Assembly (NCBI GenBank): GCA_026874595.1
Contig: CM049317.1
Coordinates: 42,808,401 to 42,872,400, forward strand
Reading direction: 5' to 3'
Origin: Sipunculus nudus
Lineage: Eukaryota > Annelida > Sipuncula > Golfingiida > Sipunculidae
Length of the DNA stretch: 64,000 nucleotides
Shown: positions 48,201-59,780 of the stretch, in pieces
How positions within the stretch are numbered: position 1 is the first letter of the stretch
Layout of the letters: every line of letters starts with the position of its first letter
Translations under genes and position numbers: made by a program
Notes under the pieces: model-generated
Database searches by the model: none
Seen by the model: only the letters and a program-made list of their open reading frames with translations
Told to the model about the DNA's origin: nothing

Positions 48201-50172
48201 AGTGTGTAGATTGATGTGAAAGTAGTCCAAAGAGAATATATTACATTTATTTTTTTAATATAAATAAAAGCCATAAAACCAGGTACTTATGATCATTATT
48301 TAAATTTGTAAATTTTGTATATTCTGGATTCTCAACATCTTTGTTTGGCTAAAACTGAATAAATACTAGACATAGTGCGAATGCTTTGCATTTGAATATG
48401 AATATGTACTGCATTAAGAATGGGAATTCAGGTAAAAATTAAAGTATTTGAATACCGGTGCAGATACTTTCAAAATGTATTCATGAATGCATTCATGAAT
48501 ATATTCTATAATATTATTTCAATAATCATTTCAGTTATATTTTATTTTAAAAAATCATATGATTTTCTTATTATCTTTTTTAATAAAAATTATATTGGCA
48601 CAATATTTGTTATTAAATTTTAATAAATAGTTAAACTCTTTTATAATATGTGCTGCTAATAAGTTTACGGCCAAGTCAAAATCTGTGTGACAATAGCACT
48701 CCATTTGTTAATAAAATAAATGAAATCAATCCTCTTCCCTGTCTCCAAAGATACTATCAAAATCATACATAAGCAAAACACCAACAACTCATAATAAAGC
48801 TTATATTTATTACCACACAAAATAAGCATGTGCCTCTTTCCCAAATCATATTTTTTATCATATATAACAGTAGCCATGACAACATGACACTCAGGCCTTC
48901 GGAAAAAAAACTGATAGGGCCTGGAGTCATGATGGCAGTCACAACAGAACGCCCATTCTAAGGGTCGGATCAAAATATTTGCTGTCTGGTATTATTTGGC
49001 ATCACAGGCTTATATAGTCGTATTATATGTGCTAAATATCGAAGAAAAAATGTTGTTACACAAAAAAAATTACAATTATTACCTCCTTTCATGACTGTGG
49101 CACCGATTCACGTGAAGCGGTACTTCTCATTCAAAACTAAATGTGTCATGGCGCGGTCGTGTATGTAAACTTGGAAGTCGGAAGCCGGATGCCGGAAACC
49201 AACGAAAGCAGTTTAAAGAATATACAAAATGCTAACGTTTCAATACCGTTTTGTTTTTTCCCCCCATAGAATAAGATCTTTTTTTATCATTCTGTGAAGA
49301 ATAATAGTTATCCATTGTTTAACCTGTACGTTATGGAAGATTTTGTGCTCGGAAGCCATCTCGGAAGTCAGTCAGAAGTGCTTGGATGTTATCCAATGTG
49401 TATGACTCGGAAGTCACAGAGACGCACTGTGCCCAAAATGCAGTTTCATTATAATTATAGTTGCATGCATATATTAAAATTGCTTATGCATGATTCTGCT
49501 TTTAATGAGTGTATAATGCAATACATGATACATAATCGGAAAACTATAAGTTCTCATTTTTTTTTATTTGTAAATTTAATATATATCTAAAAAGAAATGA
49601 AAATTAAGAGATATTACGTCTGAACGGGCTTGCGCCCTCTATGGATGCACCACTGAATAATAAATATGGTATAATTAACCCTTGTACGGCATTAAAAATA
49701 CAGTTATAAATTACGATGTCATTCAAAATAAAATATAGTAATATATTTTCCATACGTTGAACAAATATGAAAATTCAATATATCCAAGAAGGTCATCGCT
49801 GGAACAAACATACATGTATCATATGCAAAACGAAATGTCTTTCAATATGTTAGAGTTCAACGATATTTTTTTTAAAATGTTACATTTATATCTTAGAAAA
49901 GGGATACAACAGTCCAGATAATATATAACATACTAATACATGTATTATTATAAAATCTGATCGATTTACGAATTTAAGCAAATATTTTTTTAAAACCAAA
50001 ATTAATTCTTTTTCAAGTTTTTGACTCTTTCTTTCAAACTTTATCAATCTCGATATTTATATTATATTAATTTCACTCCTGATGTTTCAACATCACATTT
50101 CATGTTTAAAATTTATGGATATTTATTGTATCCCCAGACAAAGTCGGGGGATACTATGTTTTCATACCGGTC

Positions 50173-50200
50173 CCGCCGCCGCCGCCGCCGCCGCCGCCGC
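50173..50200 (+). repeat. (CCG)n tract at the family D head
   Basis: About nine CCG/GCC units. GC-rich triplet-like sequence at the same place in C and other D heads suggests it belongs to the element. Confidence 0.9.
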
Positions 50201-50789
50201 ATATGAATCTTGTTGGCGCGATAACCCAAAAATATTTCACGGAACTTTACCAAACTTGGTATATGTATAGATATGGGTAAGAGGACGACGCCTATTTAAA
50301 ATGAGGTCATGACCTTTACTAGGAGAGTGTCCTTGACCTTGAATAGGTCCAATTTTGGGGAAAATCCCACAAATTCTTTAATATCTCAAGAAATCTTGCA
50401 TGGATTTATCCCAAAATCAAGTTGATGGAAGATCATGGATAGGGTTGTCATGTTCCAGAAACTGGTGGCGCCACCTATTATTCTTTACTTGTTTTCGTGC
50501 CGTTTAATACCCTAAAAATTGCCACCTTACAGCACTGTGAGCATTATAAGTCAAAAACTAATGGACAGATTTCTTTTAAATTATGCATATACATAGGTAT
50601 GGGTTATGGGATGATGCTTATTTAAATTGGGGTCATGACCTTTCCTATGATAGTGGCCTTGACCTTGAATATTGCCATATATGGTGAAAATCACACACCT
50701 CTTATCATATCTCCAGTGTTGATAGCCATATGGATTTCAAACATGACTTATGTATGGCCCACCACTAAAGTAAGAACCCTATAGGTTCT

Positions 50790-53700
50790 AGGGTCATGAG
50801 GTCAAAGGTCAAGGTCACTGGACTGGCATTTTAAAAGATACTGTGGATGCATTTTAAGCCAAACTTTCATCCCAGGTCTTCCATCTTGAATATATAGCTC
50901 ACTTGCCAATAATGGATGATCCATATAAATTTTGGGGTCACAAGGTCAAAGGTCAAGGCCACAGGAGCTATCTGTCCAAAAATTAGTTTCTGGATGATAA
51001 TTCCTGCTTTTATTGATGTAATGATTTCAAAATTGACTTATATATGTCCCATTGAAATAGCAAGACCCAAATTGATTTTGGGGTCATGAGGTCAAAGGTC
51101 AAGGTCACAGGAAACCTCTTTAAAAAGATTGTGGATGCATTTTCTGCCAAACAAATCATCTCAGATCTTTCATCTTGCACATATAGTTCACCTGCCAAGA
51201 GTGGAAGACCCCTATCAATTTTGAGGTCACAAGGACAAAGGTGAAGGTCACAGGAGCCATATGTCCAAAAATTAGTTTCTGGATGATAATTCCTGCTTTT
51301 ATTGATGTATGGATTTCAAACTTGACTTATATATGTCCCATTGGAAAAGCAAGACCCAAATTGATTTTGGGGTCATGAGGTCAAAGGTCAAGGTCACAGG
51401 ACACATCTTTTTTAAAAAGATGCGGATGCATTTTCAGCCAAACATTTCATCTCAGATCTTTCATCTTGCACATATAGTTCATTGCCAAGAGAGGAAGAAC
51501 CCTATCAATTTTGAGGTCACAAGGTCAAAGGTGAAGGTCACAGGAGCCATCTGTCCAAAAATTAGTTTCTGGATGATAATTCCTTCTTTTATTGATGTTT
51601 GGATTTCAAACTTGACTTGTATTTGACCTATTGGAAAAGCAAGACCGGAATTGAAATTGGGGTCATGAGGTCAAAGGTCAAGGTCACAGGAAACCTCTAT
51701 AAAAAGATTGTGGATGCATTTTAAGCCAAACTTTCATCCCAGGTCTTCCATCTTGAATATATAGCTCACTCGCCAATAATGGATGATCCATATAAATTTT
51801 GGGGTCACAAGGTCAAAGGTCAAGGCCACAGGAGCTATCTGTCCAAAAATTAGTTTTTTGGATGATAATTCCTGCTTTTATTGATGTAATGATTTCAAAA
51901 TTGACTTATATATGTCCCATTGAAATAGCAAGACCCAAATTGATTTTGGGGTCATGAGGTCAAAGGTCAAGGTCACAGGAAACCTCATTAAAAAGATTGT
52001 GGATGTATTTTCAGCCAAACAATTCATCTCAGATCTTTCCTCTTGCACATATAGTTCACCTGCCAAGAGTGGAAGACCCCTATCAATTTTGAGGTCACAA
52101 GGTCAAAGATGAAGGTCACAGGAGCCATTTGTCCAAAAATTAGTTTCTGGATGATAATTCCTGCTTTTATTGATGTATGGGTTTCAAACTTGACTTATAT
52201 ATGTCCCATTGGAAAAGCAAGACCCAAATTGATTTTGGGGTCATGAGGTCAAAGGTCAAGGTCACATCTTTAAAAGGATGTGGATGCATTTTCAGCCAAA
52301 CGTTTCATCTCAGATCTTTCATCTTGCACATATAGTTCACCTGCCAAGAGAGGAAGAACCCTATCAATTTTGAGGTCACAAGGTCAAATGTGAAGGTCAC
52401 AGGAGCCATCTGTCCAAAAATTAGTTTCTGGATGATAATTCCATCTTTTACTGATGTATGGATTTCAAACTTGGCTTTGTTATTGACCCATTGAAATAGC
52501 AAGACCCAAATTGATTTTGGGGTCATGAGGTCAAAGGTCAAGGTCACAGGAAACCTCTTTAAAAAGATTGTGGATGCATTTTCTGCCAAACAATTCATCT
52601 CAGATCTTTCATCTTGCACATATAGTTCACCTGCCAAGAGTGGAAGACCCCTATCAATTTTGAGGTCACAAGGTCAAAGGTGAAGGTCACAGGAGCCATA
52701 TGTCCAAAAATTAGTTTCTGGATGATAATTCCTGCTTTTATTGATGTATGGATTTCAAACTTGACTTGTATATGTCCCATTGGAAAAGCAAGACCCAAAT
52801 TGATTTTGGGGTCATGAGGTCAAAGGTCAAGGTCACAGGACACATCTTTTTTAAAAAGATGTGGATGCATTTTCAGCCAAACATTTCATCTCAGATCTTT
52901 CATCTTGCACATATAGTTCATTGCCAAGAGAGGAAGAACCCTATCAATTTTGAGGTCACAAGGTCAAAGGTGAAGGTCACAGGAGCCATCTGTCCAAAAA
53001 TTAGTTTCTGGATGATAATTCCTTCTTTTATTGATGTTTGGATTTCAAACTTGACTTGTATTTGACCCATTGGAAAAGCAAGACCGGAATTGAAATTGGG
53101 GTCATGAGGTCAAAGGTCAAGGTCACAGGAAACCTCTATAAAAAGATTGTGGATGCATTTTAAGCCAAACTTTCATCCCAGGTCTTCCATCTTGAATATA
53201 TAGCTCACTTGCCAATAATGGATGATCCATATAAATTTTGGGGTCACAAGGTCAAAGGTCAAGGCCACAGGAGCTATCTGTCCAAAAATTAGTTTCTGGA
53301 TGATAATTCCTGCTTTTATTGATGTAATGATTTCAAAATTGACTTATATATGTCCCATTGAAATAGCAAGACCCAAATTGATTTTGGGGTCATGAGGTCA
53401 AAGGTCAAGGTCACAGGAAACCTCTTTAAAAAGATTGTGGATGCATTTTCAGCCAAACAATTCATCTCAAATCTTTCCTCTTGCACATATAGTTCACCTG
53501 CCAAGAGTGGAAGACCCCTATCAATTTTGAGGTCACAAGGTCAAAGATGAAGGTCACAGGAGCCATATGTCCAAAAATTAGTTTCTGGATGATAATTCCT
53601 GCTTTTATTGATGTATGGATTTCAAACTTGACTTGTATATGTCCCATTGGAAAAGTAAGACCAAAATTGATTTTGTGGTCATGAGGTCAAAGGTCAAGGT

Positions 53701-54010
53701 CACAGGACACATCTTTAAAAAGATATGGATGCATTTTCAGCCAAACAATTCATCTCATATCTTTCATCTTGCACTTATAGTTCTCCTGCCAAGAGAGGAA
53801 GAACACTATCAATTTTGAGGTCACAAGGTCAAAGGTGAAGGTCACAGGAGCCATCTGTCCAAAAATAAGTTTCTGGATGATAATTCCTGCTTTATTGATG
53901 TATAGATTTCAAACTTGACTTGCATATGTCCGATTGGAAAAGCAAGACCCAAATTGATTTTGGGGTTATGAGATCAAAGGTCAAGGTCACAGGACACATC
54001 TTTAAAAAGA
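50790..54010 (+). repeat. Higher-order tandem array with AGGTCA repeats
   Basis: The motif AGGTCAAAGGTCAAGGTCA recurs at about 51088, 51380, 51668, 51957, 52246, 52525, 52818, 53106, 53396 and 53686, i.e. every ~289 bp, with a variant half-unit (GGTGAAGGTCACAGGAGCC) between. Segments at 51309 and 52748 are almost identical, an offset of 1439 bp or five dimers. Confidence 0.85.
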
Positions 54011-55264
54011 TCAAGGTCACAGGACCAACATCTTCAACAAGATTGTGGATCGTTAGATGGAATAAACAATAAAAATGCCAAGTGTCAGTATATGCTGCTA
54101 AAAATGGGGGTCTGTTCTTGTAGGAGGGGGGCCTACTATGTCTGGGGATACTCTGGCACCTGCGGTGCCAAGAAATGTCTAGTTAATATAATAAAGTATG
54201 TTTGCAACAGATTGCATGATAAGGGCATATAACCAGAATCTGCACCCTTCAACTTCATATTACTGTAGGATTACAAGGATCTCGATAAGAAATTACAATT
54301 TTGTTTATATATAATATATATATAAATGCAACCGGACCATGAAATGTAAAATATAATTTTGCATAAAAAGTATTACATAATAGATAAGAGTCTAAGAGAT
54401 TCATAATACTGATGAATTTTTTTTGGTCAATGGAAGAGGAAAATGTTTTCAATTTATACATTAAAAATAAAATATTTTGTTCGAAACAACTTGTAAAATC
54501 ATTCACTGGACGGTTTTTTGGTTCTGTCAAATTTTCTGTTTAAGTCTCTTTGATATTATCAGGGTGATTTTTATAGGGGCACATGTATAAAATATTATCA
54601 AAACCTTTATTTTTTTTCATGTTTCCATCAACATAAAATGCGGTAACAGCGTAAAATATTGATGAGTTAAAATAATCTTGTTTTACAAAATGAAATAAAA
54701 TATCAATATAATATATTATTAAAAAAAAACAGCATCATGAATGATACAAAACAGATTGAATTTGTGAAAAATACATGATACTGAAGAAACTGAAAATGCT
54801 TGACACGTTTGCTGACGATATGATGACCAGTGCATTTGCCATTACTGGCTTCCGAGTTTTACACATTTGGACCATAACCGGGCATTTCCGAGCAAAAAAT
54901 AGTCATTAACTTCGGATGGATAACTTTGATTATTTTACATGATGATAGAAAAGACCTTATTCTATCAATAAGTATAAAAAGGTACTTTCCATTGATGTAG
55001 TAGCATTTTAATTATGCTTCGATCATTGCTTTAAAAAAAGTCCTTGCTTCCGACTTCCGACTTCCGAGTTTTACACATAGCCGTTTGGAAATCCCCTACC
55101 GGAAGTTATGATTCTCCCGCTGACAGACGTGGAGACGAGTTTTTCGAGTAAAACCAGCCTCGGAATTTAAAACTGCTGTACGTTTACACGTAAGTCAACC
55201 GTGGATGTAATAATTATTATTTTCCCCAACAGAATAACGTCACTTTTTGTCTTAACTCAGGAAA

Positions 55265-55423
55265 ATGACAGTTCGGGAAGTGGATGAAAATGAAAAAGTA
55301 GTGTCAGAAATGGCGTGCACATCTGCACATACTAGAATTGATGCGAACCCAATAGCTTGTACTGTCACCCCATCGTCTTCAGTTCATCTAAAATTGACGT
55401 TTGGGGTGACAAGCTGTCGCTAA
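55265..55423 (+). other. Unrecognised 52-codon open frame at the right end of the 9-bp-TSD element
   Basis: It starts MTVREVDENEK and stops at TAA (55421-55423), two bases of which are the last bases of the element. A pyrimidine-rich CTTAACTCAG lies just before and a GTAAGT donor-like site at about 55190. No family recognised; chance is quite possible. It contains the inverted repeat GTCACCCC (55364-55371) / GGGGTGAC (55403-55410). Confidence 0.3.
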
Positions 55424-55830
55424 TATAACAGCTGAGCGCCGTGACCCATGGGTCCCTTGTTTTTAAGTTATTAGCATAAATATAAAAGTCAGTACCTAAA
55501 ATTTTGCCCAACTTTGGCCACGGCACGTTTTTTTCCTGTAAGTACTGTGTATTTAATTTTCACAGCATGTACACATAAGGATTTAATCTGTTTTAATCTG
55601 AAATTTGAAAATAAAAGCTGCAAAATTAGGCGTGTCATTGAATATTTTTTGGAGGCTCATGTTGTATTCCCTTACATTGTCAAGCAGTCAACTTTGGTCA
55701 CTGTAGGTCATTCAGTGTAGCTCTCTGTGCTCCCCAGGCTGTTATGTTATCCCATCACTCTGGCAAGCCCTCTCTCTTATTGAGCTTGATCAGGCTGTCT
55801 GCAGTTAATACCACAGGGAGCCTTTCTCTC

Positions 55831-55864
55831 CACCCCCCTCCCCCCTCCCCCCTCCCCCCCCCCC
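55831..55864 (+). repeat. C-rich (CCCCCCT)n tract
   Basis: Runs of five to twelve C separated by single T. Confidence 0.95.
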
Positions 55865-57041
55865 ATTCTGTTGACAGACCTATACTATAAACAAGATGAA
55901 TTTTATATTTTCACATTTTTCATTTTTTTCAGCAAGGAGCAGTTACAACAGAGACAGCTCCCCCCACCTACCCCTTCAATACACAGGACTAATAAACAAG
56001 ACAAATCTTATAATTTTATGTTAATAAATTCTTTTTGTTGAGACTTGGACAATTTTGATTTTTTTTTATGAAAAAATAGTTCAGGAATTTAATTCTAATA
56101 TTCAAATTTGATAAAACAAGATTTAAGAAGATATAAATACTTTGTAGCATTTCATTCTTATCTCTTAAAGTTGGCCGGGCCTAGGTGTGAATATCACTGT
56201 TAAACTTTGTTTTAATATCAGGAATGTTGGTCAAACTTATTGGGGATTAATTTATTACTCATATGGCCATATATTTAACTTTTGAAAACTTAATTTCCTT
56301 CACACACTATTTGTAACTTGTATAACCCTTACCATTGGCCCATTTTTTCCCTTGGTGCATCATCAGGCCAAAGGTTTCATTTATTACACAGTGCATAAAC
56401 TTTAGCTCATGTCCATTATTCTATAATTTACAGTTTCATTTTAGCAGGGCCATTTTCTCTTAGCTTTTAAAATGGTAATTAATTTACATGAAAAACCAAA
56501 AGAAATAAAAATATTTTGCAGTAACCAATATTTTCCAAAATTCAGCTGAGGGATGTGACCCATGGGTCCCTTGTTTAAATTTTATAAGTTATTAGCATAT
56601 ATATAAAATCAGAACCTTAAATTTTCCCAACATTTGAGTGATTGACCATGGCACATTTTTTTCCTGTAACTGCTGTGGATTTAATTTTCACAGCATGTTA
56701 CCATAAGCATTTCGTTTCTTAACATCTGAAATTTGAAACCAGTTGATCAAAAACTGTTGATTTTATTCCAGTTTTCAAGCACCATGTCACATATTGTTTA
56801 CATCAAGCTAGTGTTATGCAGTTTGCTAGAGCTCAGCTCCCCAGCTTCCCAGGCCAGCTCTCAGCTCCCAAAATTTGGCATACAGTTAGATGTCCCCCAA
56901 ACGCCCCTACCATACCAAAAGTTTGGTCACTAGAATTTCATTCCTTCAAGATGTTAAGAAAAAACTTTACTTTTCAATTAAAAACCCATTGTTACACTTC
57001 AAGACTGCCTAATATCAAAACCACTGATCTGACTTTGATCA

Positions 57042-58000
57042 TCTAATACTTATAAAAGGAATTCTGTTCACGTTTGTTCGCAATGTTTTCTAGAACCGTG
57101 TTGTGTACAATAATGTGCTATACGTCATTTTAAAGGTTATTATCCCGGCAGTGACATAGGCGATATGAAAATAAATATTTTTTAATATACACATAATTTT
57201 GAGTGACTTTTCCGTTATTTTACCGAGCACAGCCGAACTGCCTTTGGCAATCACTGGAAAGCGTGCATCGTGGTCACTTAACCTCTAACACTAAGGACTA
57301 TTGTTCATATGAATAACGGTTGCTTTCAATGAGGGATTTGACCCAGGTGCGTGGTCTGTAAAAGAGAAAAACACATGTTTCTCGCTTTATGAAATGGAGA
57401 GTTCAACCCTGGAGGATTAATGACAAAACCTAATTCCAGGTCCCAATTTCAGGAATAGGGCTGGGGTGGTGGCGGGGGTTTCAGGCCTCAAAATTTGTCT
57501 AATACGATAAAAAAAGGTTGAGGTTGCTGAAAATGGGATACGGACCCACTGCATGGAGTCCCACTGGGTCCGCTTCTGCTACTTATGATGTATGCATATT
57601 TCTGTTTCCTTCTTCAGGAACAGTTTCCTTGCAATATACATATAATTAATCTTTCATGTGTTCCTCACATCAACCTATTCTTTATACGTCCAACGATAGA
57701 AACCAGTCAAATATCAACGAAACACTGTATGCCTCCGCGTCTCATTCCGGTTCGCAATGTAAACCATCACTGACCAGGTCTGCAAGGTAAACATACCGGG
57801 GTATGATTTTTGCCACGAGGACAGCCCCACAAAATAACAGTAAAAAATATTTGTACATATCGTATTCAAAGAGTACCCCACTAAAAATCTATAATTTCTT
57901 TTAACATTCATAATAAAAAAAAGAGCCAACATTCAATATCTCAGTAAATATATCTCCCAAACCCCGGTAAAAAGCCTGGTATACCGGGTTTATCAGCTAG
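57042..58000 (+). mobile_element. Helitron, non-autonomous, canonical TC...CTAG ends
   Basis: It starts TCTAATACTTATAAAAGG after an A and ends ATCAGCTAG before a T. A hairpin (CCCGGTA...TACCGGG, about 57963-57987) lies just upstream of the end. Flanks GATCA / TATAAAATATAC join to match intact A1 (47248-47262 and 9226-9240), so insertion was between A and T with no duplication. No Rep/helicase coding. A related 5' part occurs at 60980. Confidence 0.85.
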
Positions 58001-58134
58001 TATAAAATATACATGTTCTTCTATTTATACTATATGCACATGCCAGAAATGATGAGTATTGCAAAATTGTTTTAAGTTATGGGCCCAAACATAATGCACT
58101 TTGTAAACAAGAAATATATTTACTCCCTTAGCAT

Positions 58135-58282
58135 GAAAATGAGTCACCTATGTTATTTTTTCTTTTCAGTTTTAATAATGAAAAAAAATAATTAAATTTT
58201 ATTGTTCTGAAAATGAGTCACCTATGTTATTTTTTCTTTTCAGTTTTAATAATGAAAAAAAATAATTAAATTTTATTGTTCT
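58135..58282 (+). repeat. Perfect 74-bp tandem duplication
   Basis: 58135-58208 and 58209-58282 appear identical. Other A1 copies have the segment once, so the duplication is local and recent, or an assembly artefact. Confidence 0.9.
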
Positions 58283-59508
58283 ATACTATTAGGGATTATA
58301 TGAAGAAAATTAATGATTAACAAAGATGCAGTTGATAATATAAATTTAAATTCCCAGGTCTTTTCTAAGTGTTTCAGCTTGTTAATTTATATTTATTTCA
58401 AATTTTAAAAAGTTAAAATAAGTCAAAATTCTTAAAATTTTACTCAGACAAGTACTGATTAAAGATTTCAAAATGTTTCACATATGACATTCAGACACGT
58501 GGCTGTAACAGCTGTCACAAGACTAAATAATTGAAATTTATATTACTGTTTTAATAAAATTAAACTTGCTTATCTCTAGTTTTCTCCTTGTATAATTTAT
58601 AGGGTATTCTTATCCTTGGGTTATTTTTTGCACCTATAATGGTTTCATAGCTGAGATACTTCAAATTTTTTTCTGATACATTTTTTTAATAAAAAAATTT
58701 GAATATGATGAAAAATCAGATCTTAGACAAGTTCTCATTATGATTTCTGTAATGTTAATAATTGTCATAAGACTCTTGCTATGTCTAGTGTAGATTGATG
58801 TGAAGGTGATCCAAAGTGAATATTATAGTTTTATTTTTGAATATAAATAAAATTCATAAAACCAAGTACTTATGATCATTATTTAAATTTGTGATGTTTG
58901 TTTATTCTGGATTCTCAAGAACTTTGTTTGGCTGAAACTGAACAAATACCAGACATGGTCCAGTACTTGGCAAATGTATTTGAATGCAAATATGAATATT
59001 TTCTCCATAATTTCATGTATAAGTATAGATATACAGGTAAAAATGAAAGTTTTTGAATACAAATGCATTCATGAATATGTTCTATAATATTATTTTAATA
59101 ATAATTTATTTCAATGATATTATTAAAAAATCTTTGATAAAAAAAACATGATACTGTTATTATTTTTAATTAAAATTATATTTGACACAATATTTGTTAT
59201 TAATTTTAAATAAATAGTTTAACTTTTCAAATAATTCTGCTGCAATGTAGGTAAAGTTTTATGGCCAAGTCAAAACCTTTGTGATAATAGCACACCATTT
59301 CCAAATGTAAATAATATTAATGACATCAATCCTCTTCCCTGTCTCCAAGGATATTATCAAAATCTTACATAACTTGAGTTAAACACCATCAACTCATAAT
59401 AGAGCTTATCCAGCTTATCTCACAAATCCAGCCTTTTCCTACCTCCTCTCCAAATAATATTTTGTGATCATATATAACAGCTGAGCGCCGTGACCCAAGG
59501 GTCCCTTG

Positions 59509-59780
59509 TATCCTTTTTTTGAGACCTTCAAAGATGCTGTTGTCAGTTAACAGGGCACAAATAGTAACTATTGGACATAGAATTTTCTAACTTGACATCT
59601 GGAGAGGTCCATGAAAAATCTCCTTGAAAACCTGAAATTAGATCTCTTTTACCCATATCCTCAAAGCTATGCTTCAGGAATCAGGATACCACCCACAAAA
59701 TTTGGCATTCAGATGACAAAATTCCTTTTGTGAATGTCTTCATCGTCACCTGAGCATCATGAACCTTGGGTGACTTGTTT
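59509..59780 (+). mobile_element. Family A2 tail, right part of the host of the A1 nest
   Basis: TTTGAGACCTTCAAAGATGC ... GTTAACAGGGCACAAATAG continues the A2 units broken at 45213. It ends with CACCTGAGCATCATGAACC ... GTGACTTGTTTG, a degenerate A 3' end. Confidence 0.6.

Larger units (their letters stand above)
50128..54183 (+). mobile_element. Family D element, copy 3 (complete, 4 kb, expanded array)
   Basis: The 5' end GTATCCCCAGACAAAGTCGG is paired with TGTCTGGGGATA at 54139-54150 (perfect inverse of TATCCCCAGACA). Then come hairpin GGCACC-TGC-GGTGCC and ATGTCTAGT. After a CCG tract (50173-50200) and a GTGGCGCCACCT unit (50465), the core is an array of ~290-bp dimers from about 50790 to 54010. 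Open frames that recur in it are by-products of the array. Confidence 0.85.
48871..55422. mobile_element. TIR-type insertion with a 9-bp target duplication
   Basis: ATATAACAG occurs on both sides (48862-48870 and 55423-55431) and once in the intact A1. The element starts TAGCCATGAC and ends CTGTCGCTA, so inverted ends are short (TAGC/GCTA). Without the nested D element it is about 2.5 kb. TTCCGACTTCCGA and CGGAAGTCGGAAG motifs lie in opposite orientations in the left (49160-49410) and right (54840-55080) arms. A 9-bp duplication is typical of Mutator-like or Merlin elements. No transposase seen. Confidence 0.7.
46254..55461 (+). mobile_element. Family A1 element, inner member of the nest
   Basis: Body 46254-48870, with a 22-base local duplication of the AAATTTGAAACCAGTTGATC motif near 46928-46970. 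The 3' end (55423-55461) was displaced by the insertion at 48871-55422. Joined across that insertion it would read TATATAACAGCTGAGC, as in A1 copy 2. Confidence 0.75.
45731..56574 (+). mobile_element. Family A1 element, middle member of the nest
   Basis: Head 45731-46253; tail 55462-56574 ending TCAGCTGAGGGATGTGACCC and TCCCTTGTT. It is split at the same internal position as the outer copy. The part of the tail from about 55700 to 56530 is not clearly A1. Confidence 0.6.
45214..59508 (+). mobile_element. Family A1 element, outer member of a three-level A1 nest
   Basis: Head 45214-45730, tail 56575-59508 ending GAGCGCCGTGACCCAAGGG and TCCCTTGT. It is split at ATCTGAATTTT (about 45730); the tail resumes at AAATTTTATAAGTTATTAGC, adjacent bases in intact A1 (about 9448-9470). 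The tail holds a Helitron (57042-58000) and a 74-bp perfect tandem duplication. Confidence 0.65.

Noticed and set aside
49294-49590. 98-codon frame in the 9-bp-TSD element considered as a transposase remnant
   Set aside because: No catalytic motif or zinc finger pattern is visible and composition follows the AT-rich DNA.
51309-51626. 105-codon frame repeated at 52748-53065, with reverse-strand partners
   Set aside because: By-product of the ~289-bp dimer array in family D copy 3; frames are open on both strands at once.
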